The notes: generated by a model not told the origin, from the letters alone. Numbered from the stretch's first letter, positions 53,127 through 62,818 are shown. The stretch is DNA of 64,000 bases from Aliishimia sp045106335 (GCA_045106335.1 JBGCEM010000043.1:3946-67945); one strand, 5' to 3'. Numbers and translations: made by a program.

Positions 53127-54010
53127 CGTTAGCGCTGATTTGCGGCACTGGCGCATTGCCGCGCGCCGTTGCAGCTGCACAAGATGCGATGCCGATGATC
53201 TGCGTGCTTGACGGGTTCCCGCCTCTTGAACTTCGTGCGGATCTGACATTCCGTCTGGAAACGCTGGGGAGTTTGCTCAGAACGCTCAAAGTGCGCGGCG
53301 TCACTGAGCTTTGTTTATGTGGTGGGATCACGCGTCCGGTGATTGATCCAAACAAAATTGACGCCGCCACGCAGCCCTTTGTTCCCGCGCTGCGCGGCGC
53401 TTTGAGCGCTGGCGATGACGGTGCGTTGCGTGTGGTTATGGAAATCTTTGAGTCTGCGGGCTTCACGATGCGCAGTGCCACGGACTTAGCCCCCGATATT
53501 TTGCCCGCACCGGGTGTTCTGAGCCTTGCCCAACCCGGCGCCGGTGCACGAAGTGATGTGCAAAACGCGTTGATGGTTTTGGCTGAAATGGGTGCGCAAG
53601 ACTTGGGGCAAGCCTGCGTTGTGCGCCATGCCGAAACTGTGGCCCGTGAAGATATACGGGGAACAGACGCGATGTTGGCCGATGTTGGTCTAGGACATCT
53701 GCAAACGCCCGACGCTGGATTGATAGGAGGTTCGCTCGACGCTCTTGGGCAAGTTCTGGGTGATGCGGCAGATTGGTTGTCCAACGCTTCGGCCACCGCG
53801 TATAACGGTATCCTATTTAAAGCGCCCAAACCCGGACAAGATCGTCGCGCCGACGTGCCGACGATTGGGCCGGAAACTGCGCTTGGGGCTGTTCGGGCGG
53901 GGCTTTCTGGCATTGTCATCGAGGCTGGTGGCGTGATCGTCTTGGATCTTCAGCGGACTCTGGCGATATTGGATGAGGCGGGCATGTTTTTGTGGGTGCG
54001 CGCGCGGTGA
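53123..54010 (+). CDS. lpxI: UDP-2,3-diacylglucosamine diphosphatase LpxI
   Basis: 295-residue DUF1009 protein. It hydrolyses UDP-diacylglucosamine to lipid X in Alphaproteobacteria, in place of LpxH. N-terminal Rossmann-like LALICGTGALPRAVAAA; LCGGITRPVIDPNKID; the catalytic C-terminal domain holds ARSDVQNALMVLAEMGAQDLGQACVV and GTDAMLADVG. It lies between lpxA and lpxB with 4-bp overlaps on both sides. Confidence 0.94.
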   Translation: MTLALICGTGALPRAVAAAQDAMPMICVLDGFPPLELRADLTFRLETLGSLLRTLKVRGVTELCLCGGITRPVIDPNKIDAATQPFVPALRGALSAGDDGALRVVMEIFESAGFTMRSATDLAPDILPAPGVLSLAQPGAGARSDVQNALMVLAEMGAQDLGQACVVRHAETVAREDIRGTDAMLADVGLGHLQTPDAGLIGGSLDALGQVLGDAADWLSNASATAYNGILFKAPKPGQDRRADVPTIGPETALGAVRAGLSGIVIEAGGVIVLDLQRTLAILDEAGMFLWVRAR

Positions 54011-55164
54011 AGGTCTTTGTTATCGCGGGTGAGCCGTCCGGCGATGCTTTGGGTCAGGCCCTGATGAAGGGGCTAAAACATCTCGTTCCAGATATCGCCT
54101 TTGAGGGTGTCGGTGGGCCTTTGATGCAAAGCCAGGGTCTGTCGTCGCTTTTTGACATGTCCGAACTCAGTTTGATGGGTTTGGTCGAAATACTACCAAA
54201 ATACAGGCACTTAAAGCGGCGTATTCGCGAAACAGCGCAGTCTGTCTTAGACGCGGAACCCGATGTGCTTATCACCATCGACAGCCCTGATTTTTGCTTG
54301 CGCGTGGCCAAACAGGTTAAGGCACGTTCCACCATTCGGTGTGTCCACTATGTTGCCCCGACGGTCTGGGCTTGGCGGCCAGGGCGCGCAGACAAAATGG
54401 CGAAAGTTATTGACCACGTGCTTGCACTATTTCCGTTTGAGCCTGCCTACATGCACGCGGCCGGGATGCAGTGTGATTTTGTCGGCCATCCGATTGCGGT
54501 ATCCCCGCAAGCAAGTGCAGAAGCCGCAGCCGCGTTTCGGCGACAGCATGGATTGGATGATGGGCCGCTTATTCTGGCTTTGCCGGGGTCTCGTCGGGGC
54601 GAAGTCACACGGCTGTCTGACATATTTGCAAAGTCATTGGGACAAGTTTGCAAAGTTCATCCAAGCGCACGGGTGGTTGTTCCTGCTGCGGCGAGTGTGG
54701 CTGAGCTGGTATTGGAGAAAGCCAAGACATGGCCGGGTGCGCCGCTGGTGTTGGATGGGCGTCTCAATTCAGCGACGGATGACAAACGTGCTGCATTTCG
54801 GGCTGCAGATGTGGCTTTGGCTGCGTCTGGCACCGTGTCTTTGGAATTGGCCGCAGCGCAGACACCGATGGTGATTGCCTATGACATGGCGTGGCTCTCA
54901 CGGATCATTATTTCGCGGATGTTGCGGGTTGATACGGTCACCTTGGTCAACTTGGTGTCTGAAACCCGAGTCGTCCCTGAATTTATTGGGAAAAATTGCC
55001 AACCTGATCTGATTGGCGATGGTGTGACCGGTGTCTTAAGCGATCCCAAGTCGCAACGTGACGCTATGCGCAAGACAATGACGCTGTTGGGGGCCGGTGG
55101 CGAAGCCCCGGGTCTAAGGGCTGCTCGGGCTGTTTTGAAAGGTGTGCCGGGCGCGTCATCATAG
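54007..55164 (+). CDS. lpxB: lipid-A-disaccharide synthase LpxB
   Basis: GT19 enzyme that joins UDP-diacylglucosamine and lipid X. 385 residues from GTG 54007, which overlaps the lpxI stop. Motifs: VFVIAGEPSGDALGQALM, FEGVGGPLMQSQGL, APTVWAWRPGRADKM, FVGHPIAV and LALPGSRRGEVTRL. Last gene of the operon that began at pyrH; it converges with the P450 gene. Confidence 0.97.
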   Translation: MKVFVIAGEPSGDALGQALMKGLKHLVPDIAFEGVGGPLMQSQGLSSLFDMSELSLMGLVEILPKYRHLKRRIRETAQSVLDAEPDVLITIDSPDFCLRVAKQVKARSTIRCVHYVAPTVWAWRPGRADKMAKVIDHVLALFPFEPAYMHAAGMQCDFVGHPIAVSPQASAEAAAAFRRQHGLDDGPLILALPGSRRGEVTRLSDIFAKSLGQVCKVHPSARVVVPAAASVAELVLEKAKTWPGAPLVLDGRLNSATDDKRAAFRAADVALAASGTVSLELAAAQTPMVIAYDMAWLSRIIISRMLRVDTVTLVNLVSETRVVPEFIGKNCQPDLIGDGVTGVLSDPKSQRDAMRKTMTLLGAGGEAPGLRAARAVLKGVPGASS

Positions 55165-55205
55165 GTGTGTGCCGTGCGCTGTCTTCCTGCCGTCGATTTT
55201 GGTCT

Positions 55206-56378
55206 TCAGGTCCGCATCATAAGCTTATCATGTTTATGAAAGTGGTAGCTGTTGGCAAATTTGGGAGGGGCATCAAACTGTAGATCTGCAAATTTTGCAA
55301 AGAGCGCAGGAAGAGCAATTTGCAGCTCGGCGCGTGCCAACGGAGCGCCCACACAAAAATGCAACCCACCCCCAAAACTCGTTTGGGGATTTCGCGCGCG
55401 CGACGGAAGAAATTGATCTGCATTCGGAAACACATCAGGGTCGCGGTTTGCTGACCCCAAAACCAAAGCGATCTCCTGGCCGCGCTTCAAGATGTTGCCG
55501 CCAGGTAAGTTTATATCCTCATATGAAAAACGCGTAAAAACATGCAGTGGGGCTTCAAAACGTAACAGTTCTTCACATAACAGATCTGCTCCAAGTGGGC
55601 TTGGCCTATGGCCATGCTCGATCAACACACGCACAGCATTTCCGATGGAGTGAACTGTCGCCTCATGACCCGCATTCAGAAGGAGAATACAGGTCGCGAT
55701 CATCTCGTCTGTGCTTAATCTATCACCGTCCTCTTCGGCGGCAATAAGATGAGTGATCAGATCATCAGCGGGGGTTGTGCGACGCTCTTGAATGTAGCCG
55801 CGCATGAAGTCTGTAAACGCGCCAGCGGCTTGGCCTGCGGCGTGCTCGACCTGGGATGTGACACCGGTTTGGTACATTGCTACCATATCGCGGGACCACG
55901 CCAAAAGCTCAGGCGCCATGCTTTCAGGGACCCCCAAAAGCCGCGCAATGATGCGCACGGGAAGTGGCTGGCAGTAGTTTGGGATTAAATCGAAAGCCGT
56001 ATCTAAGGGCAGTGCGTTCAGCAATTCTTCTGTAATTTCAATGATATCAGGTTTTAAACTGGCAACACGGCGCGAGGTAAAAGCGCGCAGTACCAATCCG
56101 CGCAATCGCGTGTGACGCGGGGGTTCTAATTCCAAAAGCGAATTGTCTTCAAGCGCGCGAAACGGCTCCAAATGGGGGGGGCGCGGACGGGCCTTTAATG
56201 GCGTACGCCCCAACCGGCGATCTTTCAAAAGTGCCATCACAGTTGCGTGGTCAAAGGCAGCCGCCATGCCCATGTCATGCCAAAAAACCACCGGGCCAGC
56301 CGCCCGTGCATGTGCGTAAAATGGATAGGGATTTTCAACGAATTCGCCTTCAACAAGGCTTTGAAAGACAGTCTGCAT
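55206..56378 (-). CDS. cytochrome P450
   Basis: 390-residue soluble bacterial P450. I-helix LLLNAGHEATVHSIGN (acid-alcohol pair replaced by His-Glu-Ala-Thr order typical of many), ExxR in CEELLRFEAP, haem Cys loop FGGGLHFCVGAPLARAELQ. N-terminal NPYPFYAHARAAGPVVFW. The start at 56378 has AAGGA five bases upstream; longer starts reach into the region before dctP. No ferredoxin or reductase gene is nearby, so redox partners must be elsewhere. Substrate unknown. The dctP gene is divergent. Confidence 0.92.
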   Translation of the reverse strand: MQTVFQSLVEGEFVENPYPFYAHARAAGPVVFWHDMGMAAAFDHATVMALLKDRRLGRTPLKARPRPPHLEPFRALEDNSLLELEPPRHTRLRGLVLRAFTSRRVASLKPDIIEITEELLNALPLDTAFDLIPNYCQPLPVRIIARLLGVPESMAPELLAWSRDMVAMYQTGVTSQVEHAAGQAAGAFTDFMRGYIQERRTTPADDLITHLIAAEEDGDRLSTDEMIATCILLLNAGHEATVHSIGNAVRVLIEHGHRPSPLGADLLCEELLRFEAPLHVFTRFSYEDINLPGGNILKRGQEIALVLGSANRDPDVFPNADQFLPSRARNPQTSFGGGLHFCVGAPLARAELQIALPALFAKFADLQFDAPPKFANSYHFHKHDKLMMRT

Positions 56379-56552
56379 GCGTCCTTCTGGATCAAACAAT
56401 GCGAATTTGGCAAGGATTTCTCTGTTAAAGTCGTGAAATTCAGGAGATTCATGCTTGAAGCACAGACCAAGACGCTGTTTTCTGTGCTCAAGACTGCGTA
56501 TGCGGTCCTGGTGCACATGCCGCACCAAGAAAGCAAAAAGGGAGAAATTAGC

Positions 56553-57560
56553 ATGAACCTATTGAAGAAAGCCGCCGTCGCGGCAATGGCGTTAAGTGTC
56601 AGCGCAAGTGCCGTTGCTGCTGCCTGTGATGATGGCGAAATTGTGATCAAATTCAGCCACGTCACCAATACAGACAAGCATCCAAAAGGCATTGCCGCAA
56701 GCCTGTTAGAGCAGCGTGTAAATGACGAAATGAACGGCAAAGCCTGTGTCGAAGTCTTCCCGAATTCGACTCTATACAATGACAACCAAGTGCTTGAAGC
56801 CATGTTACAGGGCGATGTCCAGCTGGCCGCGCCGTCCTTGTCGAAATTCGAACAGTTCACCAAACAGTTCCGTATCTTCGATTTGCCGTTCATGTTTGAA
56901 AACATCGAAGCTGTTGATGCGTTCCAGAATTCGGAAACGGGTCAAGCGATGAAGGAATCTATGACCAAACGCGGACTGCTGGGCTTAGGCTTTTGGCACA
57001 ACGGAATGAAACAAATGTCGGCCAACGTTCCACTGAATGCGCCGACAGATGCCAATGGTCTGAAATTCCGGGTTCAGAACTCGGACGTTTTGAAAGCACA
57101 GATGGCTGCTTTGGGTGGATCGCCCCAGCCGATGGCGTTTTCTGAAGTCTACGGCGCGCTGCAAACTGGTGTTGTAGATGGCCAAGAGAACACCTGGTCC
57201 AACATCTACGGCAAAAAGTTCTTTGAGGTCCAAGACGGCATCACAGAAACCAATCACGGCATCATCGACTATCTTTTGGTGACGAATGTGGATTGGTGGG
57301 ACGGTCTGGATGCCGATGTGCGCGACCAGCTTACAACCATCATCGATGAAGTCACTGTAACGCGCAATTCTGAAGCGTTCAAAGTGAACCAAGAAAACCG
57401 TCAAGCGGTGATCGATGCGGGTGGTGTTGTGCGCGAACTGACGGCCGAGCAACGCGCCGAATGGGTTGCTGCGATGAAGCCTGTTTGGGCGCAGTTCAAA
57501 GATGATGTGGGTCAGGCCAATATCGATGCCGCCCAAGCCATCAACGCGGCGATGAACTAA
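56553..57560 (+). CDS. dctP: TRAP C4-dicarboxylate-type solute-binding protein
   Basis: 335-residue periplasmic receptor of a TRAP transporter. Signal peptide MNLLKKAAVAAMALSVSASAVAAA. Ligand region GLKFRVQNSDVLKAQMAALGG, then PMAFSEVYGALQTGVVDGQENTWSNIYGKKFFEVQ; the Arg in FRVQ binds the carboxylate and the Asn of QENTWSN is also typical. The similarity to DctP proteins of C4-dicarboxylates is strong. GGGAG precedes the ATG at 56553; the open frame back to 56247 overlaps the P450 gene and is not used. A strong terminator follows. Confidence 0.94.
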   Translation: MNLLKKAAVAAMALSVSASAVAAACDDGEIVIKFSHVTNTDKHPKGIAASLLEQRVNDEMNGKACVEVFPNSTLYNDNQVLEAMLQGDVQLAAPSLSKFEQFTKQFRIFDLPFMFENIEAVDAFQNSETGQAMKESMTKRGLLGLGFWHNGMKQMSANVPLNAPTDANGLKFRVQNSDVLKAQMAALGGSPQPMAFSEVYGALQTGVVDGQENTWSNIYGKKFFEVQDGITETNHGIIDYLLVTNVDWWDGLDADVRDQLTTIIDEVTVTRNSEAFKVNQENRQAVIDAGGVVRELTAEQRAEWVAAMKPVWAQFKDDVGQANIDAAQAINAAMN

Positions 57561-57568
57561 ACATCTTA

Positions 57569-57602
57569 GCCCCGGCGGATCAAAACGCCGGGGCTCTTTT
57601 CT
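57569..57602 (+). terminator. rho-independent terminator between dctP and dctQ
   Basis: GCCCCGGCG (57569-57577) and CGCCGGGGC (57586-57594), loop of 8, followed by TCTTTT. It is placed after dctP and before dctQ, where partial termination would make more receptor than permease, a frequent TRAP arrangement. Confidence 0.9.
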
Positions 57603-57680
57603 GACCGACAGCTGGCTGTGATATTGGGTTTGATCTTAACACCTGGCACGCCAAAACCCGTCTAGCGCTGGAGCAGCCCA

Positions 57681-58376
57681 ATGGCATCTAAGTTTGACAA
57701 AGAAGAGCTGACAGGCTGGGGCCGGTTTGTGAATGAATTTGAGGAAACTGCGATTGCGGTCTTGTTGGGGTCGATGGTGGTCATTACCTTCGTCAACGTG
57801 GTCTTGCGCTATGGGTTCAACACCGGGCTGATCTGGGGTTTGGAACTTGTTTCTTTCTTGTTTGCCTGGCTGGTTCTGTTTGGGGCGAGCTATGCGGTAA
57901 AGACGACGTCTCATCTGGGCGTCGACGCCGTTGTAAACCTGTTTTCATCGGAAACCCGCCGGATCTTGGCGCTGTTTTCGGCGGCCTGTTGCATTGTCTT
58001 TGCCTTCCTGTTGCTAAAGGGCGCGTGGGATTATTGGGCCAACTTTGCAAATTTGCCACAAACCACCGGACGCTGGTTCCCGACAGGCTTTGAAGAGATG
58101 CGCCGCACGTCTTATCGCGGATGGTACGAGGTCATCGATATCCCGTTGCCTGAATGGCTACGCTGGATCGAGCCGATCATGAATGACGGGGATGAGTACG
58201 AAAAGATACCGCGTTTTATGCCGTATTTCATTCTACCGGTGGGCATGGCACTGCTGTTGTTCCGCTTTATCCAAGCCACTGTCCGGATTTACAAAGGCCA
58301 GGCCGACAGCCTGATCGTCAGCCATGAAGCCGAAGATGACGTCGAAAACGTACGTCACGTCAACGCCAAGGATTGA
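57681..58376 (+). CDS. dctQ: TRAP transporter small permease
   Basis: 231 residues, four membrane helices. Features: ETAIAVLLGSMVVITFVNVVLRYGFNTGLIWGLELVSFLFAWLVLFGASYAVKTTSHLGVDAVV, the DctQ core. It has a larger periplasmic loop between helices 3 and 4 (YWANFANLPQTTGRWFPTGF and on) than most. It pairs with DctM, whose start is 4 bp downstream. Confidence 0.92.
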   Translation: MASKFDKEELTGWGRFVNEFEETAIAVLLGSMVVITFVNVVLRYGFNTGLIWGLELVSFLFAWLVLFGASYAVKTTSHLGVDAVVNLFSSETRRILALFSAACCIVFAFLLLKGAWDYWANFANLPQTTGRWFPTGFEEMRRTSYRGWYEVIDIPLPEWLRWIEPIMNDGDEYEKIPRFMPYFILPVGMALLLFRFIQATVRIYKGQADSLIVSHEAEDDVENVRHVNAKD

Positions 58377-58380
58377 GCCA

Positions 58381-59760
58381 ATGGATGTCGTACTTCTTTT
58401 CTCTGGCGTGATCGGGTTGATGCTGATTGGCGTGCCGATTGCGGTGTCGCTTGGCCTGTCCTCGATCTTGTTTTTGTTGGTCTACAGCGATGCGTCGCTG
58501 GCCTCGGTCGCCAACTCGTTGTTCCAAGCGATGGCGGGGCACTACACATTGCTGGCCATTCCGTTCTTCATTCTGGCCTCTACTTTCATGTCCACAGGCG
58601 GTGTTGCCAAGCGCATCATTCGGTTTTCGATTGCGTGCGTCGGGCATTTGCCGGGCGGGCTTGCGATTGCGGGCGTGTTCGCGTGTATGCTCTTTGCGGC
58701 TCTGTCTGGCTCGTCCCCGGCAACTGTCGTGGCGATTGGCACAATCGTTATCGCCGGCATGCGTCAAGTGGGCTACACTAAGGATTTCGCCGCAGGCGTA
58801 ATTGCAAATGCGGGCACTTTGGGGATCTTAATCCCGCCCTCGATTGTGATGGTGGTCTACGCGTCGGCGGTGGATGTGTCGGTCGGGCGGATGTTTTTGG
58901 CCGGTGTAATCCCTGGATTGATGGCTGGTTTTATGTTGATGACGGCGATCTATGTGGTCGCAAAGCTACGCAACTTACCCAAAGGTGAATGGCTCGGCTG
59001 GGGCGAGATCTGGTCTGCGGGACGCGAGGCCGCTTGGGGCTTGTTCCTAATTGTGATCATCCTGGGCGGGATCTATGGCGGAATTTTCACCCCGACCGAG
59101 GCCGCCGCTGTTGCTGCCGTTTATGCCTTCTTTATCGCCGTCTTCGTCTATCGGGATATGGGGCCGCTGCATGTCAAAGGCGATGAAAGCCGCAACTTGA
59201 CCTTAATGCAAAAACCTCTGGCGCTGATCACAGTCTTCTTTCACCGTGACACGCGCGATACGTTGTTCGAAGCAGGCAAGCTGACGGTCACATTGCTGTT
59301 TATCATCGCGTGTGCGTTGATTTTGAAACATGTTTTGACGGAAGAGCAGATTCCACAAGCCATTGCAGCGTCGATGCTTGAGGCCGGATTTGGGCCCGTA
59401 GTGTTCTTGATTATCGTCAATGTGATCTTGTTGATCGGCGGGCAGTTCATGGAACCCTCGGGCTTGTTGGTTATCGTCGCACCTTTGGTGTTTCCCATCG
59501 CGATTGAGCTGGGGATCGATCCGATTCATTTGGGCATCATTATGGTGGTGAACATGGAAATTGGGATGATCACGCCACCCGTTGGGCTCAATCTGTTCGT
59601 GACCTCTGGGGTCGCGGGCATGCCGATGATGCGGGTTGTGAAGGCCGCGTTGCCCTTCACGGCTGTCTTGTTCGTGTTCTTGATCATGGTGACCTACATC
59701 CCGGCCATATCGACCTGGTTGCCGAACTCTGTGATGGGGCCGGAGATTATCACCAGGTAA
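58381..59760 (+). CDS. dctM: TRAP transporter large permease
   Basis: 459 residues with about twelve hydrophobic segments. N-terminal VVLLFSGVIGLMLIGVPIAVSLGLSS; the family block ALSGSSPATVVAIGTIVIAGMRQVGYTKDFAAGVIANAGTLGILIPPSI; C-terminal EIGMITPPVGLNLFVTSGV. AAGGA precedes the ATG at 58381; the start at 58324 lies inside dctQ. A Na+-coupled membrane component. Confidence 0.95.
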   Translation: MDVVLLFSGVIGLMLIGVPIAVSLGLSSILFLLVYSDASLASVANSLFQAMAGHYTLLAIPFFILASTFMSTGGVAKRIIRFSIACVGHLPGGLAIAGVFACMLFAALSGSSPATVVAIGTIVIAGMRQVGYTKDFAAGVIANAGTLGILIPPSIVMVVYASAVDVSVGRMFLAGVIPGLMAGFMLMTAIYVVAKLRNLPKGEWLGWGEIWSAGREAAWGLFLIVIILGGIYGGIFTPTEAAAVAAVYAFFIAVFVYRDMGPLHVKGDESRNLTLMQKPLALITVFFHRDTRDTLFEAGKLTVTLLFIIACALILKHVLTEEQIPQAIAASMLEAGFGPVVFLIIVNVILLIGGQFMEPSGLLVIVAPLVFPIAIELGIDPIHLGIIMVVNMEIGMITPPVGLNLFVTSGVAGMPMMRVVKAALPFTAVLFVFLIMVTYIPAISTWLPNSVMGPEIITR

Positions 59761-59805
59761 CGCAGGGCAAGTGGCCCGGACGACAAAGCTAAGGACGGAG
59801 GACAC

Positions 59806-61695
59806 GTGGAATCACTGAGCCTGACATTCGAGATGATGGTCGTATTGGGCTTGCTTGGGTTCACTGTTTTCTTGTTCGTGTCCGAAATCGTGCGGATCGA
59901 TGTGGCGGCTGTGCTGGTGATGGTGCTTCTTGGTGGACTTAGCTATTTGCCGGGTTTGCACAATTTGGCAGATGTCCAAAACCTGTTCACCGGGTTTTCG
60001 TCTAATGCTGTGATGTCAATTATTGCCGTCATGATCATCGGCGCGGGTTTGGACAAAACTGGATTGATGTCAAAAGTTGCCGCGTTGATCCTGAAGCGTG
60101 GGGGAACAACGGAAGGCCGGATCATCCCTATTATGTCCGGGGTCGTCGGCATCATTTCATCCTTCATGCAGAATGTTGGGGCGGCTGCGCTGTTCTTGCC
60201 CGTCATCAGTCGGATTTCGGCGCGCACAGATATCCCGATGAGCCGTCTTTTGATGCCAATGGGGTTCTGCGCCATCCTTGGTGGAACGGTCACGATGGTC
60301 GGGTCTTCCCCTTTGATTTTGCTTAATGATTTGATCCTAAGTGCCAATGCCAGTCTGCCCGCTGACAGTCAAATGGAGCCGTTTGGGCTGTTTTCTGTAA
60401 CGCCTGTGGGGTTGATGCTGGTTGCCACCGGGATCCTCTATTTCATGATCGCAGGACGATGGGTGTTGCCTAAGCAAGGTCAGCGTGGGGCGGATGCGTC
60501 GGCGGCGCAAACCATGCAGTCTTATATCGAAAATACCTACGGGCTGCGCGCGGATTTGTTCGAAGTTGAGGTGCCCGAAGGTTCGATCTTGATCGGTCAA
60601 ACACTGGCGGATCTGATGGTGGCGCATCACATGTACATCCTGGGCACGTCCTATCGGGGTAAGAAAGTGATTTCACCCATGGCCGACACGACGATTGAAG
60701 CGCCCGCCCGCTTGGCCGTTCTGGGTCTGCGTCGTGTGGTGGCCCATGAGTTTGCAGAACCGTATGGTTTGCAAATTTTGCCCAGCTTGGATGTGTTTGC
60801 AGATGACTTTGCACCCACCCAATCCGGTGTCGCAGAAGTTGTTATCCCACCGGGCTCAAGTGTGATTGGAAAATCCCCATTGGATTTGCGTTTGCGCCAA
60901 ACACATGGGCTTTCCTTGTTGGCCATTCACCGGGTCGAAGACACCTTGAGTCATGTCGAGACAGACACCCATGATGCGACGCATATTGGGCTTGTCCCGT
61001 TTCAAGCGGGCGACACTTTGGTTGTGCATGTTCAATGGGAACGGTTGACCCGGCTGAAATCTGACCGTGACTTTGTCATCGTAACATCAGACTTCCCCCA
61101 AGAAGAGTTGCGCCCGCATAAAGTTGCTGTCGCGCTGTTGTTCTTTGCAATGGCTTTGGTGTTGATTTTATTCACAGATGTGCGCTTGTCACTCTGTTTG
61201 CTCGCAGGCGCGATGGGCATGATACTCAGTCGCGTCTTATCGATTGACGAAGCCTATGAGGCAGTCAGTTGGTCGACAGTGTTCTTGTTGGCCTCTTTAA
61301 TTCCGTTGGGCCAAGCAGTTCAAAGCACCGGCACGGCCAGCTGGATTGCGGCGCAAATTATCACGCTGTTGGACGGGTGGCCCTTGTGGTCTTTGCAAGC
61401 TGGTCTGGCTATTCTTGCAACTGGATTTACTTTGGTGATGTCCAATGTCGGCGCGACTGTGTTGCTGGTGCCTTTGGCCGTGTCGATTGCAGTGGCGGCC
61501 GGTGGCGATCCAGCGGTGTTTGCGTTGACAGTTGCCATTTCGACGTCGAATTCGTTTCTGATCCCGACGCACCAAGTGAACGCTTTGATCATGGGCCCGG
61601 CAGGCTACCGCGTGATCGATTTTGTGCGTTCGGGCGGGATCATGACGATCTTGTTCTTGATCGTCTCTATGGCCGGGATGGCGCTATTTTTCTAA
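59806..61695 (+). CDS. SLC13/DASS-type permease with two TrkA-C (RCK_C) domains
   Basis: 629 residues. N-terminal transport half (GLLGFTVFLFVSEIVRIDVAAVLVMVLLGGLS; SFMQNVGAAALFLPVISRI; GGTVTMVGSSPLILLNDLIL) with the SNT-like NVGA motif. Two central RCK_C domains (EVEVPEGSILIGQTLADL; EVVIPPGSSVIGKSPLDLRL). C-terminal transport half (SNVGATVLLVPLAVSIAVAAG; TSNSFLIPTHQVNALIMGPAGY). It starts at a GTG with GGAGG upstream, 45 bp after dctM, so probably the same operon. Substrate may be a dicarboxylate or another anion; unknown. Confidence 0.9.
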   Translation: MESLSLTFEMMVVLGLLGFTVFLFVSEIVRIDVAAVLVMVLLGGLSYLPGLHNLADVQNLFTGFSSNAVMSIIAVMIIGAGLDKTGLMSKVAALILKRGGTTEGRIIPIMSGVVGIISSFMQNVGAAALFLPVISRISARTDIPMSRLLMPMGFCAILGGTVTMVGSSPLILLNDLILSANASLPADSQMEPFGLFSVTPVGLMLVATGILYFMIAGRWVLPKQGQRGADASAAQTMQSYIENTYGLRADLFEVEVPEGSILIGQTLADLMVAHHMYILGTSYRGKKVISPMADTTIEAPARLAVLGLRRVVAHEFAEPYGLQILPSLDVFADDFAPTQSGVAEVVIPPGSSVIGKSPLDLRLRQTHGLSLLAIHRVEDTLSHVETDTHDATHIGLVPFQAGDTLVVHVQWERLTRLKSDRDFVIVTSDFPQEELRPHKVAVALLFFAMALVLILFTDVRLSLCLLAGAMGMILSRVLSIDEAYEAVSWSTVFLLASLIPLGQAVQSTGTASWIAAQIITLLDGWPLWSLQAGLAILATGFTLVMSNVGATVLLVPLAVSIAVAAGGDPAVFALTVAISTSNSFLIPTHQVNALIMGPAGYRVIDFVRSGGIMTILFLIVSMAGMALFF

Positions 61696-61708
61696 TGCGG
61701 CAGTGATT

Positions 61709-62458
61709 TTAACTGGCCTGCAATGCAGTCACAATTGGCGCGAAATCCTCGGCTGTTAGACTTGCACCGCCAACCAAAGCGCCATCGACATTGTCGGCAG
61801 CGAAAATCGTTTGCGCATTCGATGCTTTGACAGAACCTCCGTATAGCAGCCGGATCGAATTCCCCGCATCGCCAAAACGGAGGACCAACTTGGCGCGCAG
61901 ATCATTGTGCACCTCGACGATTTGCTCAAAACTGGGAACCTTACCGGTTCCAATCGCCCAGATCGGTTCATAGGCAACGACCACAGTGTCACCTGTTGCC
62001 GTGTCCGGGCAAGACCCCATCAATTGCGCGCCCAACACGTCCAATGTAGTTCCTGCTTCGCGTTGCTCTTCGGATTCGCCGATACAAATAATTGCGGTCA
62101 TGCCTGCATGGATTGCGGCAAGCGCTTTGGCGCGAATGGTTGCGTCAGTTTCATGGTGACCGTCGCGTCGTTCTGAATGGCCAACGATAATATGGTTCGC
62201 GCCGGTTTCGGCGATCATTTCAGCAGACACATCCCCTGTGAAGGCGCCCTTCGGTTCAGAATGACAGTCTTGCGCGCCAATAGCGATATGCGACTGGGCG
62301 CAGGCTTGCGTCGCAGCATTTAACAAGGTCACAGGCGGACAGATAACCACATCCGTAGATGCATCATGCTCAATTGCGCGGTTCAAGTGGTCTAGCATCG
62401 CTATCGAGGATAGGGATCCATTCATTTTCCAGTTTCCGGCGGCAAGTTTGCGACGCAT
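61709..62458 (-). CDS. tpiA: triose-phosphate isomerase
   Basis: Glycolysis/gluconeogenesis enzyme, 249 residues. RKLAAGNWKMNG (Asn/Lys), HIIVGHSERR (catalytic His), VAYEPIWAIGTGKV (catalytic Glu and loop 6) and LLYGGSVKASNA (phosphate site). The start at 62458 has AAAGGAA upstream. It converges with the SLC13 gene with a 13-bp gap. Confidence 0.97.
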   Translation of the reverse strand: MRRKLAAGNWKMNGSLSSIAMLDHLNRAIEHDASTDVVICPPVTLLNAATQACAQSHIAIGAQDCHSEPKGAFTGDVSAEMIAETGANHIIVGHSERRDGHHETDATIRAKALAAIHAGMTAIICIGESEEQREAGTTLDVLGAQLMGSCPDTATGDTVVVAYEPIWAIGTGKVPSFEQIVEVHNDLRAKLVLRFGDAGNSIRLLYGGSVKASNAQTIFAADNVDGALVGGASLTAEDFAPIVTALQAS

Positions 62459-62818
62459 AGCGAAGTTCCTTTGGGCAAAAGTGAACCCCGTGGTACCATC
62501 ACGTGACTGTCCGGGCAATGCTGGACGAGCACATCAGACCTAGGATCAATGCGCCAGCTTTGACAGCAAGGGACGTGGACGCAATTTCAATACTGCAGTT
62601 GCGGCGACAGATGTCGGCTTTGCCACTGTGTAAGCACGGGGCTTAGTACGGATAGTTATAAAATGGGCAGCAGTTCTCGGGTGGTTTGACTCTAACACCG
62701 ATCGATTTGACTTGGGCGGAGTCAAGCGGTTGTCGCAAAGTTCATAGAATGGAGATTGTGATGACGATACGCAAACGGGCTTCGGATCGAAGTGGTCGAT
62801 TGAAGCTGTGAAACGGCA
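62459..62818. other. gap between tpiA and the IS element
   Basis: About 360 bp that holds the tpiA promoter at its left side. I find no supported gene, RNA or repeat in the rest. Short frames such as the one at 62761-62811 lack ribosome binding sites and family similarity. The sequence may include older mobile-element debris. Confidence 0.5.

Noticed and set aside
56247..56552. 102-codon N-terminal extension of dctP
   Set aside because: It is antisense to the P450 gene; the ATG at 56553 gives a clean signal peptide and has a ribosome binding site.
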